Below, piece after piece: positions 1 through 7,576 of a stretch of 12,963 bases of DNA. The notes below the pieces were generated by a model, which was given only the letters and a program-made list of their open reading frames with translations, did no database searches and was not told the origin of the DNA. Position numbers and translations under genes: made by a program. Source of the DNA: Parachlorella kessleri (lineage: Eukaryota; Chlorophyta; Trebouxiophyceae; Chlorellales; Chlorellaceae); NCBI GenBank assembly GCA_001598975.1, contig BBXU01001306.1, forward strand, positions 1-12,963, written 5' to 3'. Every line of letters starts with the position of its first letter. Position 1 is the first letter of the stretch.

Positions 1-63
1 ACGATGACCAATAGTGTGTCTTGGTCTCATGACCGACCAAGTGCCGCACCGGTCGCACTGGAC
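1..63 (-). CDS. CW-type zinc finger exon (start only, cut by the window edge)
   Basis: After a C-rich tract and GCGCAG, the sequence reads VQCDRCGTWSVMRPRHTIGH in phase 0. Joined to exon 4 it gives SDQW-VQCDRCGTW, the characteristic first half of CW fingers (W-x-Q-C-x-x-C-x-x-W), with the first two zinc-binding cysteines and both tryptophans present. The usual R-x-L-P that follows is not clear (SVMRP), so a donor may lie within the last bases or the finger may be divergent. The second cysteine pair would be to the left of the window. Confidence 0.65.
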
Positions 64-3000
64 CTGCGCGAAAGGTGTGTGTGGTGGGGGGGGGGGAGAG
101 CAGCAAGCGGAGAGTTATGGTCATCCTGACAAAGGTTTCCTAACCGCCGGCCCCAGGTGCCGCACCGGCCGCGCTGGGCCTGCTACGAGGGCATGAAGAG
201 AGGGCAAGGCACATTCTGCCACAAGCAGGGGTGTGGGACATGCTTGGGGTGAAGGCGCTTACAGACCACGCTGTGGAAGGTCATGTATGCTGCAAAGCGG
301 TAACCCTTCTAAACAGAGCACAAGCTAACAGGTGGCCATACCATCCGCGCCACTAGACTGGCATTGCAGGCAGGCAGGCAGGTAGCACGCAATCCAGGGA
401 GGTGTGTCAAACATGAAAAAAATTCTCGCAACTCAGGCAAAACCCCGAGCATAGCTGCCTCCAGCCCTGTCAGTACAGTCCACCCCAACCTCCCTGTGCG
501 CATCGCCTGCCACCAAGCACAAAGATGACACCCAGGTAAACAGCACTCTCAAGTGTAGGATGCACAGGTGAGGCAGGCAGTGTCCAACCAGGCATGCAAC
601 TGGGTACTGCCTGCTCTGCCCGGTTCCCCAGTCGTATTGGCTGCTTTGGGCCAGAGCTCATATCATGGCTCCCCTTTGCACTGGCTGCACCCCGGGCGCA
701 TGGGGGCTGGCAGGGCCCTCCACCGCCTTGCGGGGTGCCTTGGCATGTAGGGACCACTACAGCTACATCCTCTCTCCACTCTGTTCGCACTACCTGCCAC
801 CCTCACTGAAGGTAGGACTAACCACATCAGGGGGCACCTGGATGCACCGCCCAGATCCTCCGCATGGGTAGGGTATCTGATCCCACGCTCACTCACCCAC
901 TGATCGCTGGGCTCCAGCCCCTCGGCAGCCTGTTGCCCCTCCGGAAGCTCAACTACTAACTGCCCGTCAATCATGAGCGGCTGCCCTGCCCCTGCCTGCC
1001 CAGGTCTCTTTCCCCTGGCGGATGCACCCCCGCCACCCCTACCGCGAGCCTTGCCGCCCGCCGGCGCTGCTGCTGCTGCTGCTGGGGGGCCGGCGGGCGC
1101 AGCAGGCACAGCATGCTGGGTGCTCCCACGCGCGCCTCGTTTACGGCTGCCGCTCTGCTTGGGGGCTGGCTCAGCGGCAGCTGCAGCTGCTGCCTGCATT
1201 ACCCTGGCTCCCAACCGCGGCTTGTCTGCGGCTGCTGCGGCAGCAGGCGCTTGGTCGGGAGGCGGGCGGTGTTGTTGTGTGGCCAGCTCAGCATGCTGCT
1301 GCGCCTGCATGCGTGCAGCGATGCGGGCGCTGACTTTGACTCCCTCCCCTGCTGCTGTGCCTGCTGTGAAAGCCTCTACAATAGGCCCCAGGGACCCCTG
1401 CCCCCCATCCACATCCATGGGTGCTGCTTCAGGAAGGCTTGAAGTGGGGTGGCTATCGGATTGACGCACGGGCGGCGCTGTCCCCGCTTCTGCTGCTGCC
1501 GGCGCTGCTTGCCCCTTGGAGAGCCTGCGCTGCTTACTGGGCGGGGCACCTGCCGCCGGTGCTGCTGCGGCGGCGGCCACAGCGTGCGACGTCCCGCCCC
1601 TGCCGCCCATGCCACCGCTGGCTGCCGCGGCCGCCTTGCTCTTGCTCTTCCTGCCGCCGCCCCTGCCAGCCGTCACAGCGGGCGCAGCGTGAGATGCCCA
1701 CCCCGTCGGGTTAGAGCCCTCCACCTCGGCCTGCTGTCCTTCTTCCTCTGCCTCAGCTGCATCCAAGTCCTCCTCCTCATCTCCTGGGAAGTCTTTGCCC
1801 TGAGGGGGTTCTGCCAGAGCTGCTGCGGCCGCTGCCGCCTCCAGCTGTCGCATCTCCTGCTGCTGCCGCTGTGCCGCCGCCTTCGCCTGTGCCCTCCTGC
1901 TGAGCCGCGGCGGCGCACCACCGGCTGGCGCGGCCGGCAAGCTAGACTCTGCTGCCGCTGCTGCTTTATCTGCTGCTGCTGCTGCTGCATTGGTGGCCGC
2001 TGTGGCGTCCCTTACTTCGTGGTGACTACCACTTTCCTCTGGCAAGCTGGCTGCCCCTGGAGCTTCTTCTGCCCCCGTTACTGCAGCTCTCCTTGCTGCT
2101 GGCCCGGCAGGGGCGGTACTGTCAGACGGTACTGCCGGCAGGGCCTTTACTGCATGTACTGCCCCGTCAGCAGGTGCTAGGGCAGCTCGCAGCTTATTGG
2201 CAGCCCCGCCAGGCCTAGCCTTCCCGCCGGCGCCGGCGCTGGCAGCAGGTGCGGGGGGCGCCGCAGGTGCTCCTCTCGCACCCCCCAGCATTTGCTCCTG
2301 ATACTGCTTCCTGTGTTTCCCACACAGTGCAAAAAGCTCATATCCAAATAGATTAGCAGGACTCACACGGGGCAACTTATGACACTAGTGTCTTGCCAGG
2401 GTCACGCTGGGGAACAGCAAGGCACAAGGGCTGGCTAGGGCTCTTCCCCTGCTACCTACTTGTGAACTACTCCAGTGGCTTCCGTCAGTTCCTAAGACAC
2501 AGCAACACACAGGACTTGCTTGCTCTGCCCCAGCTGCCCACCTGTAGTAGTCGAGTGGCTTCCCCCTGTAGTGCACTGACTTCCAGCCGTCGTCGCCCTG
2601 CTTGTTAGGGGTGATGAGCCGCTTCACATGTATCCCTAGTGCGGATGCCGTCTGGAAAACTTGGCCTGTAATGCAGACGAAGCCGCTGTGAAGGCCAGGT
2701 GGGGTTGAGCTTCCCTTCCAACCAATGCTGGGTTGGAGCCGGGCCTTAGAAGTGGAGTCACGAGTGTCTCGGGAAGGCGTGGCAGCACTGATGGATAGCA
2801 TAAGCCCTCCTTTCCCACAAGGTCTCCACACAGGGTTCGCGGCTCCCAGCCTCCAGCATCCAGCTAAAGCTACATTCGCTACATTAAGCACCATTCTCTC
2901 TCATCAACTCGTGCAGCAACCAGTCAATGATTTAGCCAGTCACACGGAAGGACGAGTTGTGTATGCCCCAGAAAAAGGTTCTGGCTAGACCCCCTTTCCC

Positions 3001-4180
3001 ACAGCAAGCTTCTACCGGCCCACTTCAAGGCCGCCGGAGACCACCGGTAGTGTGGGGAGAGAAGTCCTGACTCAGAACTCGGGCAAGACTCCAGAGCAGT
3101 TCTGCTTGAGCCCTGTCAGTACAGTTCGCCTCTCACTCTCTGTGCGCACTACCTGCCACCTTACTAACAATGTGTCAGCTGCCTGCCCTGGGCACCAAGT
3201 CCCAGCCCCCCAAAAGATGATCAATTAAAAAACACAAAATCTTTATCTTCAGTGTCACAGCTGCCTGCCCTGGGCACCCAAGTCCCAGCTCCCTCCCGCC
3301 AGCTCACCTTGCCACTCAATGGTGCCGTCCCGCAGGAGGCTCGCAGAGTAGCTGATCCCCTTGTATGTGATGCTCAAGTTGTCGCTCCCAGGGGCCAGCA
3401 TCCCAGCCTCCAACAAGTCCATCAGCGAGACAGAGCCAGCCTTGCCACCGGTGCCAGCTGGGCGGCGGCCGATAGATGTGACACCACCCCGAGGAGCCGC
3501 AGCGACCTGCATGGAGTGCACACAGCCTATTTAGGCTGACGTGTGTGTCTCCCTGCGTATCCGATGCTGTCAGGGTGGCGCCCGCCCAAGCGATGCACTG
3601 CGGTTTGTAAAGCACAGCATGGGCTGCCCCAGCAGTCGCAAGCAGGTGGCGCCTCCCGTCACGCAGTGCGGGGTAGTGTTAGCAGCAAGGGCTGGTAGCA
3701 AGAGCTCCACCTATTGCTGCCAGGATAGTGTGCCACCCAGGCAAGAGCTGTATGTGTGGGGGAGTGCGGGGCAACAGAGCCGTGGCTGTGCGACAGTGAG
3801 CAAATAAGTGGTTCAGACCATATCATCTTGTGTTACACGGTCCACCAAGGTGGCCCAGAAGTCATACAATGGGACCCTTTGATAGACTGAGCTGCAGGAT
3901 CTCTCACCAGAGTGGTGCCCTCATCGCCAAAGTCTTCGTCTGCCACCACTGCAAGAGCCAGCAGGTTTGGGCACCCTTCACCGCTCCAATATATATACCC
4001 TGCCAACAGCGTGCGGTTCCAGGCATGAGGGGCTACAGAAGCTGCAGCAAGCGTCTCACATTGTACACGAGCTCCCAGCTTCAGCAGACGGTGGGAGACG
4101 GCGTCTACGAACGGGCCTTTGTGCAGATTGACGTCAAAAAGTCGAGGCTGTGGTACTGGAAGTGGCAGCTCAAGGGCCAT
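1..4180 (-). CDS. RAMA domain + CW-type zinc finger chromatin protein (3' part outside window)
   Basis: Five exons on the minus strand: 4180-3908, 3506-3308, 2665-2542, 2310-897 and 63-1. The first four total 2010 nt (670 codons) and all phases match (0, 1, 2, 0). Donors are GTGAGA, GTGAGC, GTGGGC and GTGAGT; acceptors are TGCAG, TACAG, CACAG and GCGCAG. Residues 1-91 are an unrecognised module. Residues about 116-205 are a RAMA domain resembling that of human MPND (MDLLEAGMLAPG; DGTIEWQG; DDGWKSVHYRGKPLDYYR). Residues 206-669 are Ala-rich and disordered. W670 joins directly to VQCDRCGTW, the opening of a CW zinc finger. Known for the families: RAMA occurs with adenine methyltransferases and in proteins tied to DNA N6-methyladenine; CW binds histone H3K4 methylation. 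Inferred: a nuclear reader protein. The chosen ATG (4180) sits in a good context (GCGAATGG), but a branch site and acceptor lie just upstream, so an earlier exon is possible. MPND has a JAMM protease domain after RAMA; none is visible here. Confidence 0.82.
86..96 (+). repeat. G11 homopolymer (C-tract on the coding strand)
   Basis: Eleven consecutive G on the plus strand. On the minus strand it is a C-tract about 22 bases before the CW exon acceptor, where it can act as the polypyrimidine tract. Homopolymers of this length are prone to slippage and sequencing error. Confidence 0.9.
140..179 (-). repeat. Decayed tandem copy of the CW exon start
   Basis: Starting right after a GTAGCAG acceptor-like sequence, the minus strand reads AQRGRCGTW where the real exon (63-1) reads VQCDRCGTW. 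The first 27 bases match at 23 positions, with a shift of 116 bases. The first zinc-binding Cys has become Arg and the Asp has become Gly, so this copy could not fold as a CW finger. The 116-base spacing is not a multiple of three. Confidence 0.65.
425..514 (-). repeat. Dispersed intronic repeat, copy A
   Basis: On the plus strand the core is CCCTGTCAGTACAGT, then a pyrimidine-rich stretch, then TGTGCGCA(T/C)..CCTGCCACC. It aligns with copy C (3066-3160) over about 90 bases, including the left flank CTC..ACTC.GGCAA.AC. Read in the host gene's direction it starts GGTGGCAGGCGATGCG. Confidence 0.7.
770..807 (-). repeat. Dispersed intronic repeat, copy B (partial)
   Basis: The plus strand shows CACTCTGTTCGCACTACCTGCCACC, the right half of the family consensus. 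A more diverged left half (CACTACAGCTACATCC) is just discernible before it. It lies in intron 4 of the RAMA-CW gene. Confidence 0.6.
897..2310 (-). CDS. Exon 4: 471-codon Ala-rich disordered linker
   Basis: A single 1414-nt exon without stops, entered through CACAG (with a CTGCTAAT branch site upstream) and left at GTGAGT after Trp670. It codes an alanine-rich, low-complexity chain with poly-Ala runs made of GCN triplet repeats. Recognisable islands: an RRAQAKAAAQRQQQEMRQLE helix (about residues 337-357), an acidic stretch rich in Asp and Glu (about 372-390), basic patches GRKSKSK (about 418), KQRRLSK (about 458) and RKRGARG (about 588), and an Arg/Gly tract containing KARGRGGGG (about 619) that resembles AT-hook or RGG sequence. 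The basic patches could serve as nuclear localisation signals. The non-repetitive end, MIDGQLVVELPEG, leads into the CW finger. Most other long open frames over this interval are shadows of this GC-rich exon. Confidence 0.85.
2542..3506 (-). CDS. RAMA domain, exons 2 and 3 (3506-3308 and 2665-2542)
   Basis: Exon 2 (199 nt) encodes residues 92-157 and exon 3 (124 nt) residues 158-199. The split Gly codon (G|GC) across the 642-nt intron restores IEWQG-QVFQTASALG, matching the family pattern in which a dG.i.W strand precedes an f.spS.w.. helix. The second half, KRLITPNKQGDDGWKSVHYR followed by GKPLDYYR, lines up with remembered MPND sequence (NPAKKSGCGWASVKYKGQKL), including the GW.SV.Y.G..LD core. 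The strong two-exon match fixes both splice sites. A possible alternative ATG (3512 or 3521) lies just before exon 2, so a shorter protein starting here cannot be excluded. Confidence 0.9.
3066..3160 (-). repeat. Dispersed intronic repeat, copy C (best copy)
   Basis: The plus strand contains GAGCCCTGTCAGTACAGTTC, a CTCTCACTCTC stretch and TGTGCGCACTACCTGCCACC. It sits in the intron that splits the RAMA domain, and the same orientation relative to transcription is seen in copies A, B and D. Confidence 0.7.
3171..3293. repeat. Local tandem duplication near the RAMA exon 2 donor
   Basis: Two copies of about 40 bases (3171-3210 and 3251-3293) share GCTGCCTGCCCTGGGCACC and AAGTCCCAG with only small indels. 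They flank an A/T-rich spacer (about 3219-3250) that stands out from the GC-rich surroundings. The nearer copy ends about 15 bases from the exon 2 donor. Confidence 0.85.
3507..3907 (-). other. Intron 1 of the RAMA-CW gene (401 nt)
   Basis: GTGAGA donor, and a CTAAAT branch-like motif followed by TGCAG acceptor. Apart from these splice signals I see nothing in it. Confidence 0.6.
3908..4180 (-). CDS. Exon 1 of the RAMA-CW gene: unrecognised N-terminal module
   Basis: Ninety-one codons from ATG 4180 to a GTGAGA donor at 3907. The protein begins MALELPLPVPQPRLFDVNLH and contains APHAWNRTLLAGYIYW and ALAVVADEDFGDEGTTL. Codon choice and composition look like real protein, with mixed hydrophobic, acidic and aromatic residues and no low complexity. 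It ends in phase 0, which matches the RAMA exon starting at 3506. I do not recognise the fold. The opposite strand is also open here (about 3830-4342), but it gives a composition rich in Ser, Arg, Gln and Cys with no family resemblance, so I take the minus strand as coding. Confidence 0.65.
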
Positions 4181-4512
4181 TCGCAACGCTGCTTTGTTAG
4201 TTTGTTAGGCTATAAAGATGGGCTATTACGGAGACCTGATCAAGCCAGAAGCAAACGCAGCAAGTTGCTGGTCGGACATGCCGATCGAAGAGCCAGACAA
4301 GTTGCAAGTCATATGATGAACAGCAATACTGCAAGGGCTTAACTCATGGGATCCACTATGTGCCGGGCAGCAAATGGCGGGGCCCGCAGTGGGCGCCTTG
4401 AAAGCACCAGAGGCTTGCTCCTGCTTGGCTGAACAATTGGACTTGGTAGAGCACATTCACGGTTGCCCCAGCACTTGTAAGCACGATGCTTTGACAATCT
4501 ATGGGAGCTAAC
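4181..4512. promoter_or_regulatory. Divergent promoter region between the RAMA-CW and ELMO genes
   Basis: The minus-strand gene starts at 4180 and the plus-strand gene begins at or after about 4501, so both must be driven from this interval of roughly 330 bases or from inside leader introns. A TATAAA lies at 4211-4216 on the plus strand and a CAATTGG near 4435. On the minus strand a tandem CTAAC motif and AAAGCAG (acceptor at 4189) sit eight bases before the ATG, suggesting a leader intron or an upstream coding exon. No promoter element can be assigned firmly. Confidence 0.4.
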
Positions 4513-4683
4513 ATGTCCAAGCCTCATCAGCGCAAACGGGGTGCCCGAGTCTTCCCTGAGGGTCAGCTACAGCCCCTTGTGCTCCTGCGGCCACTGCATC
4601 TGTACCGGAAAGGCTTTCGCAGTGCACTCACGTGGGCAACACGCCTCTGATCTTTACAAGAGTGCTAGCTCCCGCTTCTGCAG
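4501..4683 (+). other. Possible 5' end or first exon of the ELMO gene
   Basis: ATG at 4501 and ATG at 4513 share a frame that reads MGANMSKPHQRKRGARV and stays open to a TGA near 4650. The frame used by the next exon has no ATG between 4560 and 4683, so a spliced first exon is expected. No strong GT donor in the required phase is visible; weak candidates are GGTGCCC near 4533 and GGTCAGC near 4561. Left as uncertain. Confidence 0.3.
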
Positions 4684-7576
4684 AGCCCGCCTTGGAAGAG
4701 CCCTTGCTAGACGACTATGTGCACGTGACGGCATCAGGAGGCGAGGAGGAGGAGCTAAACCCACAGCATGGCGCCACTGACTCAACGGAGCGGCAGGGCG
4801 CTGCTGGGCTTGCGGGGCAGGCAGAAGGCAGGGGGCGGTTGCGGCGAGGGCGCGGCGCCGCGGCGCTTCCAGCAGTGCATGCCGGCCTGGGCCAGCAGCT
4901 GTCGCGGCTGTGGAGGCGGGTGGTAACGGCTTGCCTCCGGGCGGCGTGCCGCTGCTGGAACTCCCTGCGTGGTGAGCCACCCTTGCTACGGGCCCAAGGG
5001 CTGGCAGCACCCCCTGTTCGTCTGAACGCTTGCTGCAGAGCGGTTTGGGGGACACCAATACTTTATCTAGTTCAGTAGCCACAGGATGGCAAGTACGCTA
5101 TCAGGGTTTGGTGGTTTCCAGGCTACAGTGCTCCTTGGCAACAGAGCCAGAGGCAAGGCCACTGCCACTCACCGCACCCTAAGGCACCCCAAACCCGTTA
5201 CTGCTGTTTACATCAGCTTCTCGCCTCGGCGCACTGCTGCAGAGCTGATGTCCTGGTGTTGGTCCGCACTTGGCATCTCGCCACCCCCGCCGCAGCTGTC
5301 GCTCATCCAGCGAGACAGGCTGGAGTCCTTGCAGGACAGGGTAGCAGTACCCTATGACGCTGACTCGCCCTCACACCAGGTGTGCTATGAGTGTTGTGTG
5401 TGTGCCTGTGGGAGGAGGAGGGTCCGTCACGGGGCCTCTGGCCGCATGCGCTAGGCATTCTGCTAGTAAGTGAGGTGGGATGAGTCAGTTGGTGGCCTGG
5501 CAGCAGCCCTTGTCATGTGCTCGCCCCCAGTTGTCATGGCTCTCCGTTGGGCCACTCCTGTTGCTGAGCACATAGGCGACTGTACGGCAGGTGTTCACGC
5601 TTACGGCAGTTGCTATCTGACATCAGCGGTTGGTTGGTGGCGTGTTGTTGAGAAGAAGGGCATGGTGCTCGCAGGCAGCCCTGGTGGCTCTGTGGGAGGC
5701 AGCCTTTCCTGGGGAGAACTTCCCGCAGGGCACCAAGTCGGAGCGGTGGAAGGACATGGGCTGGCAATCGGATGACCCCGGCAGGGATTTTAGGTAAGGC
5801 TGTGCCCCCGACTAGAGAGTACTGTCCAGCAGGTGCAGTGGTTGCTTCGTCGCCTCAAGAGCTGGTGATCTTCGTCACTGGGTGCTGCTTGGCACGCCCT
5901 GTGCTGTTGTGTGATTGGAGCGCCTCCTCCCTACCTGAGCCACTTGAGGCACTGGAAGCTGCTGTGATACCCGTTGCTGTTCCAGCGCATGGTTGGTTAG
6001 ATTCGCATCCGCTTTGCACGCTCTGCAGGGTGGTTGTGGTAGTTCTCCCTTGTTGAGAGCCTGCTTGACCACCTTGCATGTCCAGTGCATGGGCTGAGTC
6101 TCTCACAGGCGGGCTGACCTTGTGCCCTGCTTGGCTGTGATGTGCCTGCAGGGCCGGCGGTTTTGTGTCCCTTGAGAGCCTGCTGTACCTAGCACAGCGC
6201 GAGGAGCCCACTTTCAGGCGGCTCATGGGGAAGGTGGATGGTCAGCGCAGCGAGTGGGAGTACCCTTTTGCCGCAGGGGGAGTCAACCTGGCGTACATGC
6301 TGACAGGCAAGCCATGCAAATGACGTGGAGGGGCTGCAGCGATGTCTGTCAGGTTTTGAGATTGTATGTACGAGCTTGAGGGACGGGGAGTTCTGTGTGG
6401 GACAGGCTATCCCTCCTCTTGTCGCAGCTTTCCCGACCCACTGCATTGAGCAGCCATTGGGTCTGTCAAGTGGGTCTGACCTGTTGTGCTCCCACAGTAG
6501 GCAATTCTTTGGTATCTGTGTTGCAGCGCAGCCAGGGACCCAAAGGGAGGGTCCCCAGCTGCTGGTTTGGCCGATGGTAACTAGCTAGTACCTGTGGGTA
6601 CGTCATCGCCATGGTGTTTTGGGCGGCCTGGACGCACGGGCCAGTGGGTTCCGAAACCGGGTGATATGTTATTCGAGTCGACGCGTCTTGTCAGGTCGGC
6701 TGTTCCCCAACATTCCAGCGGGAGCGGGAGTCCTGGGCTATTAATGGGATGTGGGACTGATGTGCCGGATGCATGCCACTGCTCACCACATCTCTTCAGT
6801 GGCGCCCGCCTGGATTCAGTGCAGATGTGCTCGACTTGCGGAGACCCGGCAAGCTCCCAGCAACCGCGGCGGGGCGCTCCTTTGTGCGCCTCCTTCTGGA
6901 GACAGACACAGGTGGGCTTACCTGTTAGTTGCGTCGTTTTGTTTGCCCTCCGCTTGAGCTTTTCTGAAGGCCTGCTGGGCGAGTTTGTGTGGCATACCCT
7001 GCATTTTCTTGCCTTTGAACGCAGCGGGTGCATTCTGGGCTAGATCTTGGCCCTGCTCACCAGGGATCCGCAGCACACATTGTTGCACAGCATTCTGTCG
7101 TTCGCTAGAGGAGGAGGCTAGCTCATTGTCGGGATTGTATGCCATCCCCAAAAACTCCGCCATGTGCCTGGATATCGGCGTCTGTGACTGCAGCCTTCGA
7201 GGAGGTGTTTGTTGCTGCTTACGTTCTGCTGGACAAGAGGTGGTTGGAGATGCGGGCAACGTATATGGAGTTTCCACAAGTCCTCAAGTAAGATGGTACA
7301 TTTAATGGTGGCAGGCAGTGCGAACAGGGAGGGCAGAAGGGGGCGAACTGTACTGACAAGGAGAAATGCATGGCTGTAGTCTGAGCACAACACGGTAGAA
7401 GCCTGCATGCGGGTAATGTATGGACGCCAGCATGTGCGCCCTGGTCGAAGTGGGACTAACCATGGTTTAACTGGTAGTGTTGCGCCTTTTGCAGGGCTGT
7501 CAGGCTGTCACTGGAGCAGGTGTTGGGGAATGGCGTCCAATCGACAGCGGAGCTCCGGGAAAGGCTCTGTACGTGA
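4684..7576 (+). CDS. ELMO-domain protein (Arf/Arl GTPase regulator-like)
   Basis: Seven exons: 4684-4971, 5243-5379, 5675-5793, 6152-6306, 6825-6911, 7194-7287 and 7495-7576 (TGA 7574-7576); all phases agree (1,0,2,1,1,2), giving about 319 residues. After a variable N-terminus the protein reads RLESLQDRVAVPYDADSPSHQ, ALWEAAFPGENFPQG, WKDMGWQSDDPGRDFR, AGGFVSLESLLYLAQ, WEYPFAAGGVNLAYML, VLDLRRPGKLPATAAGR, AFEEVFVAAYVLLDKRW and MRATYMEFPQVLK. These follow plant ELMO proteins along the full domain. Known: animal ELMODs are GAPs for Arf-family GTPases, while ELMO/CED-12 acts in Rac activation. With no PH or armadillo region seen, this one is ELMOD-like. The presumed catalytic Arg in DFR is kept. 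The intron at 6307-6824 is GC-AG. The 5' end is unresolved: ATGs at 4501/4513 are in another frame and would need a spliced junction; ATG 5086 is an alternative start that reads into exon 2. Confidence 0.92.
5794..6151 (+). other. ELMO gene intron (358 nt)
   Basis: GTAAGG donor, CCTGCAG acceptor. The join rebuilds the codon for Arg in DFR (AG|G). Nothing else stands out inside. Confidence 0.75.
6307..6824 (+). other. GC-AG intron of the ELMO gene (518 nt)
   Basis: The donor is ACAG|GCAAGC and the acceptor GTGCAG|ATGTGC. The phase-1 join gives LAYMLTDVLDLRRPG, the same length as the plant ELMO run FMLIQMLDL. Translation past the donor meets TGA within five codons, so splicing is required, and no GT donor is available there. 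The intron also contains a short sequence shared with 12164-12187. Confidence 0.8.
7307..7358 (+). repeat. Dispersed intronic repeat, copy D
   Basis: The plus strand reads GGTGGCAGGCAGTGCGAACA followed by a G-rich stretch and GGCGAACTGTACTGACA, which is the reverse complement of copies A and C. It begins about 19 bases inside the last intron of the ELMO gene, so it has the same orientation relative to its host gene. Confidence 0.7.

Larger units (their letters stand above)
64..896 (-). other. Intron 4 of the RAMA-CW gene (833 nt)
   Basis: This stretch lies between exon 4 and the CW exon. It holds a decayed duplicate of the CW exon start (179-140), two copies of the dispersed repeat (about 425-514 and 770-807), a CAGG run near 367-383, and an 11-base G run on the plus strand (86-96) that forms the polypyrimidine tract of the acceptor on the minus strand. 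No convincing extra exon was found. Confidence 0.6.
2666..3307 (-). other. Intron 2 of the RAMA-CW gene (642 nt)
   Basis: The intron separates the two RAMA exons. It contains repeat copy C, a tandem duplication next to the donor (3171-3293) with an A/T-rich spacer, and a hairpin-capable CTACCGG...CCGGTAG pair at about 3012-3050. Nothing in it looks coding. Confidence 0.65.

Noticed and set aside
470..790. Start of a JAMM/MPN protease domain after RAMA, as in MPND (minus strand VIFVLGGR)
   Set aside because: Only a few residues resemble the LGG strand, with no JAMM motif nearby; the sequence is repeat copy A. The CW finger explains the gene better.
793..837. Short extra exon (VPPDVVSPTFSEGG) between exon 4 and the CW exon
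   Set aside because: It has an acceptor and a CAG|GTAGTG donor-like end, but including it would break the W-VQC join of the CW finger, and its end lies in repeat copy B.
973..2180. Long plus-strand frames opposite the Ala-rich exon
   Set aside because: They are Cys/Arg/Pro/Leu-rich shadows of GCN/CAG triplet repeats with no family features.
663..2375. 570-codon open frame read as a complete single-exon protein
   Set aside because: Both ends run through clear splice sites (acceptor CACAG at 2311, donor GTGAGT at 896), and the joined exons restore a RAMA domain upstream and a CW motif downstream.
3830..4342. 170-codon plus-strand frame
   Set aside because: It begins with a non-ATG codon, is antisense to exon 1 and the promoter of the RAMA-CW gene, and has an unnatural composition; the minus frame joins in phase to RAMA.
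5086..5242. ELMO gene starting at ATG 5086 (MASTLSGFGG)
   Set aside because: Possible, but the 4684-4971 exon has good coding character, a GTGAGC donor and the exact phase for the 5243 acceptor. Kept only as an alternative.
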